Source of the DNA: DATKLX01 sp035542155
Lineage (GTDB): Bacteria > Chloroflexota > Anaerolineae > Anaerolineales > Anaerolineaceae
Direction of reading: 5' to 3'
Assembly (NCBI GenBank): GCA_035542155.1
Contig: DATKLX010000034.1
Coordinates: 1-23,218 of the forward strand
Length of the DNA: 23,218 bases
The translations under genes were made by a program, and so were the position numbers. Under the pieces are notes generated by a model. That model was not told where the DNA came from. It was given only the letters and a program-made list of their open reading frames with translations, and did not search any database. Within the stretch, counting starts at the first letter, position 1. The number at the start of each line of letters is the position of its first letter. This document shows, piece by piece, positions 1 to 7,147 of this stretch.

Positions 1-16
1 GTTGCTAAAGTGCGGT

Positions 17-44
17 TTGAAAAGATCAAAAATTGTGCTATAGT
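17..44 (+). promoter_or_regulatory. Probable sigma70-type promoter for the SDR gene
   Basis: A -35 like TTGAAA lies at 17-22. After a 16-base spacer there is an extended -10, TGC followed by TATAGT at 39-44. Transcription would start near base 51, leaving a leader of about 118 bases before the SDR start codon at 169. The match is by eye only; no other good promoter was seen between here and the gene. Confidence 0.55.
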
Positions 45-46
45 CG

Positions 47-119
47 GGAGGCAGAGTAAACATAAGCTGGAACCTCTTGGCGGAGTTTTTAGCTCAGTTT
101 ACTCTGTTTTTGCACCTCC
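47..119 (+). promoter_or_regulatory. Structured 5' leader hairpin followed by a U-run
   Basis: A perfect 10-base inverted repeat (CAGAGTAAAC at 52-61, GTTTACTCTG at 97-106) encloses weaker inner pairings: AGCT 65-68 with AGCT 91-94, and CTC 74-76 with GAG 83-85. An outer GGAGG 47-51 can pair with CCTCC 115-119. The right arm runs straight into TTTTT (107-111). The element begins where the promoter at 17-44 would start transcription, so it could act as a leader terminator/attenuator of the SDR gene. The alternative is an intrinsic terminator for a gene left of the window. It matches no riboswitch class that I recognise. Confidence 0.45.
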
Positions 120-168
120 TGAATGGATAAAGTCTAGCTTATTACAAAAACATTGAAGAGGCACGACT

Positions 169-1383
169 ATGGAAAAAAGCCCGATGCTCATCGCTACCGG
201 AAAACTTACACAGCAATCGCTGGCGGGAAGAGTGACCCTGGTCACCGGGGCCGGTGGGGGGATCGGCTACGAAGCGGCGCGGGCTCTGCTCTGGATGGGA
301 TCGCGGGTGATCGTGGCAGAAATCGATCCGCGAACCGGGAAGGCGGCCGCCGAAAAGCTGAACTCAGAATCTGGCAAGGGTTCGACTATCTTCGTGCAGA
401 CCGACGTGGGCGACGAACGCAGCGTGATCCGCCTGGCGGCGGAGGCGAACCGCGCCTTCGGAAAGGTCGACATCGTGATTAACAACGCCACAATCGCGCC
501 CCTGGGCGCGGTCACCGAGCTGCCGATCACGGATTGGGACGCCAGCTACCGGGTCAACCTGCGCGGACCGGTGCTGCTGGCCCGCGCGTTCCTGCCGGGG
601 ATGATCACGCGTCGCTATGGCGTCTTTGCCTGCATTTCTTCAGTGGGGATGGGCTACATGGCGGCGTACGAGAGCGTCAAGGCCGCCCAGGTCCACCTGG
701 CGAATACCCTGACCGCCGAGCTGGAAGGGACGGGGGTTTCGGCGTTTACGATCGGGCCGGGTTTCGTCCACACCCAGACCGCTCATTCGGCCATCCCGCG
801 GCTGGCGAAGCTGATGGGGAAAAACCCGGAGGAGGTCTTCGCGGCGGTAAAGGGGGCCACATTATCGGTGGAGGCGGCGGGGGCAGGTTTTGCAGCGGCC
901 GTGGTGATGGCAGAGCGCTACGTGGGTATGGAGATCTCTGCGAGCATGGCCCTGATCGACGCGGGGATCGACGTGATTGGGAAACCCATAGAGGCGGAGG
1001 AGCTATCGCCAGAGGCGCTGGCCGAGATCCAGGTCGCAGCGCAGCGTGTCTTTGCCACCCTGGCGGAGCAGTCGGCGGACTGGAAACGGCGCTCAATCTT
1101 CGAGCAGCAGTGGCTGGCGCGCTCGTTCAAACAGCACGCTGGGAGGCCGGTAGATCAATGGCTCGATCTGTTGAAGAAGATGATCGACTGCACGGCGCAG
1201 GGCGATGCGGCCGGCGTGCTGGCGTTGCGCGCCCCGCTGGGGCAGTTGGGAAAGTTTTATTTCCAGCTCGGCGAATCGGCGAAGGGGTTTATCAAGGACC
1301 CGGTCCAGCGCGAGGAGCATTTGGCGATCGTCAACGGGTGGGTAGAGGAGTGCAGGCGGCTCGAGGCGCTGATCAAAAAGTGA
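169..1383 (+). CDS. SDR-family NAD(P)-dependent oxidoreductase with helical C-terminal extension
   Basis: This is a 404-residue short-chain dehydrogenase/reductase, cytoplasmic, substrate unknown. The Rossmann dinucleotide loop TGAGGGIG is at 26-33, Asp79 follows beta-strand 3, and NNAT at 105-108 replaces the usual NNAG. Candidate catalytic residues are Asn130, Ser157/158, Tyr167 and Lys171 (YESVK), with an IGPGFVHT motif after strand 6. Only 9 residues separate Ser158 from Tyr167, against about 12-13 in classical SDRs. The SDR core ends near residue 265. The remaining ~140 residues are charged, apparently helical and of no family I recognise. The ATG start is supported by GAGG at 158-161, 7 bases upstream. 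It is monocistronic, with a promoter and hairpin leader upstream. The SDR assignment is sure; the reaction is not. Confidence 0.9.
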   Translation: MEKSPMLIATGKLTQQSLAGRVTLVTGAGGGIGYEAARALLWMGSRVIVAEIDPRTGKAAAEKLNSESGKGSTIFVQTDVGDERSVIRLAAEANRAFGKVDIVINNATIAPLGAVTELPITDWDASYRVNLRGPVLLARAFLPGMITRRYGVFACISSVGMGYMAAYESVKAAQVHLANTLTAELEGTGVSAFTIGPGFVHTQTAHSAIPRLAKLMGKNPEEVFAAVKGATLSVEAAGAGFAAAVVMAERYVGMEISASMALIDAGIDVIGKPIEAEELSPEALAEIQVAAQRVFATLAEQSADWKRRSIFEQQWLARSFKQHAGRPVDQWLDLLKKMIDCTAQGDAAGVLALRAPLGQLGKFYFQLGESAKGFIKDPVQREEHLAIVNGWVEECRRLEALIKK

Positions 1384-1565
1384 AATGGTCGGAATCGTTA
1401 GAGCAAGTCTGCGCTATACTTGGTTGGGTAGCGGTAGTTAGATCGACCGACGCCCAGCCTTTCGTGTTGAGGACTTACCTTTACCAAAAATCCCCCGTTG
1501 CCATCGGGCTGATCTGCATCGGCCATTCCAGCGTTAATCAATTCGTAATACTCCTGTTATTCTGC

Positions 1566-1610
1566 AGTAAGCCCTCCGACCTAAGATAGGAAACGTCGGG
1601 CCAACTTACT
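1566..1610 (+). promoter_or_regulatory. Three-tier nested hairpin in the leader of the beta-propeller gene
   Basis: Three nested stems share one axis. AGTAAG (1566-1571) pairs with CTTACT (1605-1610), CCGA (1576-1579) with TCGG (1596-1599), and CCTA (1580-1583) with TAGG (1587-1590), closing on a 3-base loop. Internal loops hold 4, 5 and 5 bases. It ends 3 bases before the strong ribosome site AGGAGGT (1614-1620). A weak extended -10, TGT followed by TATTCT (1558-1563), lies just upstream. If used it would put the hairpin at the extreme 5' end of the mRNA. The stems are short and could be chance. Confidence 0.35.
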
Positions 1611-1627
1611 TTCAGGAGGTAAATCTC

Positions 1628-2749
1628 ATGCGTAGTGGTACTGCTTTCTCCATCAAAGGCATGCATTTCCTCGTCGCGGCGCTGGTTCTCCTATCCTTAT
1701 TTGTAGGATCGATCGGTTCCGTCCAAGCTTCTGGCGGTAATTCTGGAGCAGTGTACACGATGACCAATTCGGCGACCGGCAACGAAATCCAGGTGTATGA
1801 ACGGGCCGAAGATGGCAGGCTGACGCCAGGCGGTTCCTTCGCCACCGGTGGCTTTGGCACGGGGTCTGGGCTTGGTTCGCAGGGTGCGATCGTTCTCGGC
1901 CAGGGGCTGTTGTTCGCAGTCAACGCTGGCAGCAACGAGCTCTCAGCCTTTGACATCGATGGGAACCAGCTCAATCTAGTCGATAAGGCTTCCTCGCAAG
2001 GGACGCGACCGATCAGTATCACCTATCACGACGGCCTGCTCTACGTGCTGAACGCAGGCAACGGCGGAAATATCGCCGGCTTCCGGGTTTCGAAGAATGG
2101 GCACCTGGCGTTCATTCGTGGCTCGGTCCGCCCGCTGAGTAACAACGGCGTGGGCGATGCGCCCAGCCCGGAGGAGATCGGTTTCTCCCCGAACGGCAGG
2201 CAACTGGTGGTGAGCGAGAAGGGGTCGAACCTGATTGATACCTACGACGTGGTCGGCGGCTGGGCGTTCGGTCCCATCGTTAATCCCTCCGCCGGGCCGG
2301 CTCCGTACGGGTTCGATTTTGCAAAAGGGAACATCCTAGTGATCTCCGAGGCGGCCAACAGCGCAGTATCGACCTACCGAACGACCGCTAAAGGATTAAA
2401 TGTGATCAGCGCTTCGCTGGTCGACACGCAGGCTGCGGCCTGCTGGCTGGTGGTAACTTCGGATGGGCGTTACGCATATGCGGCAAATGCCGCGAGCGGA
2501 ACGGTCTCCGGGTACCGGGTGCATAACAATGGTGAGCTGAGTCTGCTGCGAGCGGATGGCATCAATGCGAACACGGGCAGCGGCAGCCACCCAATCGATA
2601 TGGGGTTGAGCAAAGGGAACAATTTCCTCTACGTTCTGACCTCAGGGAATAACCTGATCAACGAATTCACGGCCAACCCGGATGGAAACCTGTCGGCTAT
2701 AGGCACGGTCAGTGCTCCCGCCGGAGCGACCGGCCTGGCAGCTCATTAA
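1628..2749 (+). CDS. Secreted beta-propeller protein, lactonase family-like
   Basis: A 373-residue protein with a Sec signal peptide: positively charged start, hydrophobic stretch about 13-30, and likely signal peptidase I cleavage after VQA at 32-34. The mature part is a chain of repeated blade-like segments with motifs such as LLFAVNAGSNELSAF, LLYVLNAG, FSPNGRQLVV, YAYAANAASGTVSGYRV and NFLYVLTSGNN. These are typical of seven-bladed propellers of the YncE / 6-phosphogluconolactonase-like (Lactonase, PF10282) group. Secreted members often have no proven lactonase activity, so an extracellular binding or structural role is as likely as an enzyme. The start follows a near-perfect AGGAGGT with 7-8 base spacing. 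The gene is monocistronic, with a terminator 27 bases after its stop. Fold assignment is good; function is open. Confidence 0.82.
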   Translation: MRSGTAFSIKGMHFLVAALVLLSLFVGSIGSVQASGGNSGAVYTMTNSATGNEIQVYERAEDGRLTPGGSFATGGFGTGSGLGSQGAIVLGQGLLFAVNAGSNELSAFDIDGNQLNLVDKASSQGTRPISITYHDGLLYVLNAGNGGNIAGFRVSKNGHLAFIRGSVRPLSNNGVGDAPSPEEIGFSPNGRQLVVSEKGSNLIDTYDVVGGWAFGPIVNPSAGPAPYGFDFAKGNILVISEAANSAVSTYRTTAKGLNVISASLVDTQAAACWLVVTSDGRYAYAANAASGTVSGYRVHNNGELSLLRADGINANTGSGSHPIDMGLSKGNNFLYVLTSGNNLINEFTANPDGNLSAIGTVSAPAGATGLAAH

Positions 2750-2776
2750 TCAATTCAATTTCACATGGCTCGACAA

Positions 2777-2808
2777 AAAACCTGGTTGTCTTTGGTCAGC
2801 CAGGTTTT
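2777..2808. terminator. Bidirectional intrinsic terminator between convergent genes
   Basis: AAAACCTGG (2777-2785) and CCAGGTTTT (2800-2808) form a perfect 9-base stem with a 14-base loop. The T-run on the plus strand, and an equal or longer run of T on the minus strand (plus-strand A-run 2775-2780), allow termination both of the beta-propeller gene and of the VIT/VWA gene, whose stop is at 2826. Confidence 0.85.
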
Positions 2809-2825
2809 CATCGAATCCGCCTCCC

Positions 2826-5231
2826 TTACGATCCTCCCTTCAAGGCTTTAGCGAAGAAGATCAGCAGGCCGAGGGGTAGGAGGGCCGCCAGGCAGAGCGG
2901 CGAGGCTGGTGCGGGGTCCTTTGGGTCGGTTGGGGAAGTGGTGGGCTGTGGGAAAGCCGTGGGCCGGGTTGTAGCGGTCGGCTGGAACTGGTCGGTGGGG
3001 GTGGCGGTGACCGGGATGACGATTTGCGGCGCAGTACCTTCGACTACCTGGTAGGCTTTACCGTCCAGCAGGAAGATGACTTTCTCGCCGAGGGCCAGGA
3101 CCGGGGCCAACTCAGGGCGGCGGTCGAGCAGCTTGAAATAATCCTCGGAAAGGAACCCAACCCTGGTGGGGGTCATCTTCTGCGGGTCGAAGGCAGTGTC
3201 GGTCCAGGCGTCGTTGTTCCAGACGAAGGTCCGCGAGCCGGCGATGCGAATGACGTTCGCGCCATTGTCCGCAGAAAGGGGCGCTGCGGGAGCCTCGGCG
3301 GCCTGCATCCCGCCCTGCCCGGCTGCGCTTTCGACCGCTGCCTTACCGCTACGCGATTGGGGTGCAGCCTGCAAGTCGTTGTACTGCTCCTGGGCGATCC
3401 TAGACTGGGCTTCCTCGCCAAGAGGCATCGGCTCGCTGACCAGGTAGGAAGTGTAGGGGGTGACGATCCCGTAGCGGATGCTCAATTTGACGATCTGCTG
3501 GATCGTTTCGGGGTCGTTGCCGCTGAGGCGGATCTGGGTAAGCAGGTAGCCGATCTTGCGCGTGGCCCAGAGGCGGGGGATGGCGGCCAGGGTCGTGTCG
3601 CCGCCCGGTCCGGACTGACTGAAAGTCTGCCCGCGGAAGGGGAAGGTCTGCGTCTGGCCGTTGACCTGCCCGCTGAGGGTCACGTCGGCGGAGCCACCGC
3701 CGCTGTACCGGCCGACCACGACGATCTGCGAACCGGCGAACAGGTCCGGAAGCGGCGAGGGGTAGAGATCGTAGGTCGAGATTCCCTGAAAATCCAGCTT
3801 GAGGTCGGTCAGCACCGGCGTACTGACCCGGGCGTAGAACGTAGATACCATTTCGTCGAGGGGATCGCCTGGGCGAACGTAGCTGCTCGCGCCGTGGTGG
3901 CCCTGGGAAAGGGTATCGAGCAGCACGGTGTCCACATCGTAGCCGACGCCGAAGGAGAACACACGCAAGTTGGAGCGCGCCGCAGCAGAGAAGTTTTTCA
4001 GGATTTGATTGCTGTCTGTCTCGCCGACCGTGGGCAGGCCGTCGGTGAGGAAGATCAGGTAGATGGGGCGTTCGGTGTCCGCCATCGCGGCGGCCTCAAG
4101 CAGGGCGCGGTTGATATCGGTGCTGCCCCGCGCGCTGAGGCCATCGACCCAAAGCAGAGCCTCAGCCGCCTCGTCCGTCGGGCGCAGGTCGGCACGGTAG
4201 GTCTCGACACTGCTGCCAAAGGTGATGATGTTAAAGCGGTCCTGGGGATTGAGGTGCTTGAGGATGTAGCGCAGCGCGTCCTGGGCCTGCTTGAACTTCT
4301 CGCCTTCCATGCTCCCCGAATGGTCGAGCACGAGGAGGATATCTTTGGGCAGAGGGACGTCATCCACTTCTTGTTTGGGGGCTAAAAGGGCGAGGAAGAA
4401 ACCGTCCGGATCGAGCGGGTCGTTGGGGTCGCGGAAGGTCAGCAGGTGGAAGGCCTGGCTTTCTCCCACGGAGTAATACAGGCCGAAATCGCTGTCGGGG
4501 CGGAGATTCTTGGCCTCATAGCCGGCCTGGGCATGCTGGCTGTCCGGGCGCTGAACGTCGATGGGGTGGGTTGGAGAGTATACGGCGCGGATCGGCTCGG
4601 GAGAGTCGATCTCGACCCGGATGGCGACGTCCTCGAGCGGCAGTGCGGAGAACTTTTCGGTATTGAGCGGGTAGACGTAATGAACCAGGCCATTGTCGGC
4701 GACCAGGGCCTGAGTATATTCGAGCTCGATGCGGCGCTCGCCGTGTGGTGGGATAGGGTAGAGGCTGGCCTGCACCGCGCCGCGGCCGGAATACTCGAGG
4801 AGGGCAGGGTCGCGCAGGCTGCGGCCGATGTCCTCGTATTTCTGGCGGGCCTGTGCGGCGTCGAGGATCTCGCCCTTGACACGGTTTCCATCGATCCACA
4901 AAGAGAAGTTATCCACCGCGGCGCCGGCGGGCAGCGGGAAGAGGTAGCTGCCTTCGATGGTGTGGTCGTTGGGATTGAAAAAGACCTGGTCGACGTGGGT
5001 CACAGCGATCTGATTCTCGATGTGCACGGTGACGTGGTGGTATTTGACCGCCAGTTGCTCCATGGGGCTGGGTACGGGCGGGCAGGGATAGATCTGGCGT
5101 TGGTCGGCGAAGGGGGTGGCGCAGATTGGCGGCTGGGGAATGATCACCCCGTCGGCGTGAGCGGGAGGGACTATCATCAAGCCGGAAAACAGCAGGGCCA
5201 GAATCAAAATCAGGATGTAGCGGGCCTTCAT
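2826..5231 (-). CDS. VIT and VWA domain surface protein with C-terminal membrane anchor
   Basis: An 801-residue exported protein. It has a signal peptide (hydrophobic 5-22, cleavage probably after AHA near 26) and a vault/inter-alpha-trypsin (VIT) domain at about 55-185. A von Willebrand A domain at about 296-470 has a complete MIDAS: Asp303-x-Ser305-x-Ser307 (DHSGS), Thr371 and Asp397 (LTDG). A beta-rich region follows, then a Pro/Thr/Ser linker (about 742-778), a Cys at 780, a hydrophobic segment (781-795) and a short basic tail. It resembles bacterial inter-alpha-trypsin inhibitor heavy-chain-like proteins, which mediate metal-dependent adhesion or protein contacts; the partner is unknown. 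The ATG follows GGAGGTGA on the minus strand. It lies 104 bases downstream of cydC on the same strand; I see no convincing promoter or terminator in that gap, so read-through from the cyd operon is possible. Confidence 0.88.
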   Translation of the reverse strand: MKARYILILILALLFSGLMIVPPAHADGVIIPQPPICATPFADQRQIYPCPPVPSPMEQLAVKYHHVTVHIENQIAVTHVDQVFFNPNDHTIEGSYLFPLPAGAAVDNFSLWIDGNRVKGEILDAAQARQKYEDIGRSLRDPALLEYSGRGAVQASLYPIPPHGERRIELEYTQALVADNGLVHYVYPLNTEKFSALPLEDVAIRVEIDSPEPIRAVYSPTHPIDVQRPDSQHAQAGYEAKNLRPDSDFGLYYSVGESQAFHLLTFRDPNDPLDPDGFFLALLAPKQEVDDVPLPKDILLVLDHSGSMEGEKFKQAQDALRYILKHLNPQDRFNIITFGSSVETYRADLRPTDEAAEALLWVDGLSARGSTDINRALLEAAAMADTERPIYLIFLTDGLPTVGETDSNQILKNFSAAARSNLRVFSFGVGYDVDTVLLDTLSQGHHGASSYVRPGDPLDEMVSTFYARVSTPVLTDLKLDFQGISTYDLYPSPLPDLFAGSQIVVVGRYSGGGSADVTLSGQVNGQTQTFPFRGQTFSQSGPGGDTTLAAIPRLWATRKIGYLLTQIRLSGNDPETIQQIVKLSIRYGIVTPYTSYLVSEPMPLGEEAQSRIAQEQYNDLQAAPQSRSGKAAVESAAGQGGMQAAEAPAAPLSADNGANVIRIAGSRTFVWNNDAWTDTAFDPQKMTPTRVGFLSEDYFKLLDRRPELAPVLALGEKVIFLLDGKAYQVVEGTAPQIVIPVTATPTDQFQPTATTRPTAFPQPTTSPTDPKDPAPASPLCLAALLPLGLLIFFAKALKGGS

Positions 5232-5335
5232 CTCTCACCTCCAGGAACCGGTCCATCGGCGTGGACTCTAGGTTTCTTGCAGGTAAGACGGCGAGGGTGT
5301 TCAATTGGTTCCGCCCTGCAATTATTACTGGTTTA

Positions 5336-7147
5336 TTACCGGTCTGGATAGGAGATGGTCATCGTATTTTTCTGGGCCGCGAGCATAAGAGTGAAGGAAG
5401 AGCCGGGCTGAATCAGCTCTGCAAAGGTGCCGCGCTCGATGACTTTGCCCTGAGAGAGGACGATGATTTCGTCCATGGCAGCAAGTGTGGTGAGATGGTG
5501 GGTGATGAGGAGCAGGCTTTTTCGCATAGACAAATCAAGAATGTTGCAAAGAACCGTTTGGGCGGTCAGAGGGTCGAGGGCAGCGGTTGGCTCGTCGAGG
5601 AGGAGCAGGGCCGGGTCACGAAGCAGGGCGCGGGCAAGAGCAACCCGCTGGCGCTGGCCCTGACTGAGGCGCAGACCGCGCTCCCCGACGCGGGTGTATA
5701 ACCCCTCCGGCAACTCGCAAACCCAATTCTGAAGCTGCGCGGCAGCGAGCGCCGCCTGGATCTGATCTGCAGTAGCCTGGGGACAGCCAAGGCGAAGGTT
5801 TTCTTCCAGGCTGGTGTTGAAGAGATACGGGTTGGCTGTGACCAGTCCAAACTGGCAGCGCAGCTCCCCGGGCGAGATCTGGCGAATGTCTTGCCCATTC
5901 CAGGCGATCTGGCCCTGGTCGAAATCGCGATAGCGAAGGAGAATCTGGATGAGGGTCGATTTTCCGGAGCCGCTGGGGCCGACGATGGCGATTCGTTTGC
6001 CGGGGGGAAGATCGAGGTTGAGATGGTCAATCGCGATGGGCAGGTCGGAATGGTAGCGGAAGGACAAATCGTGGATGGACAGGCCAGAACGAAGGGGGGA
6101 GAGTCCTTCATCTTCGCATAGCCAATCAATGAAGACGGCTGGATTGGAAGAATATTTTTCTGACGACTGAACCGCTTCAGTGGAGTGAGGCGGTTTGCCG
6201 ACCTCGAACAATCTCCTGGCGCTCTGCAAACTAGTCTCGAGGTACTGAGCGGCCTGGGGCAGGGGCTGCACCGCCTCGAAGCTCGCGATCGCGCCCAGAT
6301 AGAGCATGGCCAGGAAAACACCCTCCATTTGTCCGCTGGAACCCAGAGGAATGACGATGACCAGGACTCCCCAGGCGGTGAGGTGGGCCGCCAGGGTAAA
6401 TGCAGCCGCGTTGAGCCCGGCGATCCAGCTCATTCTCCTTTGAGCGGACCGGCATGCAGCGTCCAGGTCGCGGAGGCGTTGCGCATGGGAGCCAGCGGCG
6501 CCAAAAACCAGCAGATCGGGCAGCCCCTGGACCCCATCGACCAGGGCGGCGTTCAGCGCGGCGCGAGATTCGACAAGCTGCCGTGAGGGAGCCAGGCTGA
6601 GGCGGTGGGACAGCAGCGGAAGGGCGACGGCAACGAAGAGCATGCCGGATGCCAGGAGGGATGCCGCGCTCAGGGCGTACCGACCAAAGAAGAGCCAGGC
6701 GGCAAGCACACCCAGCAAGGCGACGATGGGCGGCGCTACGGCGCGAACGTAAAACGCCTCCAGAGTCTCGATATCGCCGATCGCGCGGGCGAGCAGATCG
6801 CCGCCGCGGTAGTCCTGCAGCCCGGCAGGAGCGATCGGCTCGATGCGCTCGTAGAACCAAACCCGCAGGCGGGTGAGCAGGCGAAAGTTGACCGAATGGG
6901 AGACCAGGCGCTCGAGGTAGCGGAATACGGCGCGGCTGAGGCCAAAGAAGCGAACGCCGACGATTGCCACCTGCAGGTCGGCGACCGAGGGGCGAAGCGC
7001 CGCGGCCGAGATCAGGTAGGCTGAGGTGGCGATAAGCCCGACTCCCGCGGCAACGGTGGCCAGGCCGGAGAGGACCGACAGGCAGACCTCACCAGCAAAT
7101 GGCTTGAGGAAGGTAAGCAGGCGCAGAAGGACAGACTTGCGGATCAC
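5336..7147 (-). CDS. cydC: Thiol reductant ABC exporter subunit CydC
   Basis: A 603-residue fused membrane/ATPase half-transporter. An ABC type-1 membrane domain (about 15-310, six predicted helices) carries the CydC-like stretch GVRFFGLSRAVFRYLERLVSH. The nucleotide-binding domain follows: Walker A GPSGSGKST at 390-398, signature LSQGQ at 494-498, and Walker B LLLLDEP at 514-520. With CydD it forms a heterodimer in the cytoplasmic membrane. In Escherichia coli this pair exports cysteine/glutathione and is needed to assemble the haems of cytochrome bd. The start is GTG at 7147, overlapping the cydD stop by 4 bases (GTGA), so translation is coupled. It is the last gene of cydABDC. The CydC rather than CydD assignment rests on the N-terminal membrane motifs and on gene order. 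Confidence 0.92.
   Translation of the reverse strand: MIRKSVLLRLLTFLKPFAGEVCLSVLSGLATVAAGVGLIATSAYLISAAALRPSVADLQVAIVGVRFFGLSRAVFRYLERLVSHSVNFRLLTRLRVWFYERIEPIAPAGLQDYRGGDLLARAIGDIETLEAFYVRAVAPPIVALLGVLAAWLFFGRYALSAASLLASGMLFVAVALPLLSHRLSLAPSRQLVESRAALNAALVDGVQGLPDLLVFGAAGSHAQRLRDLDAACRSAQRRMSWIAGLNAAAFTLAAHLTAWGVLVIVIPLGSSGQMEGVFLAMLYLGAIASFEAVQPLPQAAQYLETSLQSARRLFEVGKPPHSTEAVQSSEKYSSNPAVFIDWLCEDEGLSPLRSGLSIHDLSFRYHSDLPIAIDHLNLDLPPGKRIAIVGPSGSGKSTLIQILLRYRDFDQGQIAWNGQDIRQISPGELRCQFGLVTANPYLFNTSLEENLRLGCPQATADQIQAALAAAQLQNWVCELPEGLYTRVGERGLRLSQGQRQRVALARALLRDPALLLLDEPTAALDPLTAQTVLCNILDLSMRKSLLLITHHLTTLAAMDEIIVLSQGKVIERGTFAELIQPGSSFTLMLAAQKNTMTISYPDR

Noticed and set aside
1384..1560. Possible promoter TATACT near 1415-1420 and possible small gene between the SDR and propeller genes
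   Set aside because: No matching -35 at a usual distance, and no short frame with a ribosome site. The region stays unassigned.
534..1589. Plus-strand frame of 351 codons overlapping the SDR gene and running beyond its stop
   Set aside because: It is a +1-type shadow of the SDR with a Gly/Arg-rich composition and no motifs. The true frame has all SDR residues.
3024..4385. Open frame of 453 codons on the plus strand inside the VIT/VWA gene, and a further one of 301 codons at 4446-5351
   Set aside because: Both are antisense to a protein with complete VIT and VWA motifs, have no recognisable domain and no ribosome site. Long antisense frames are expected at this GC content.
5277..5321. TTGCAGG/CCTGCAA inverted repeat after cydC, considered as a terminator
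   Set aside because: Only 7 bases with a 31-base loop and no T-run in the cydC direction; not supported as a terminator.
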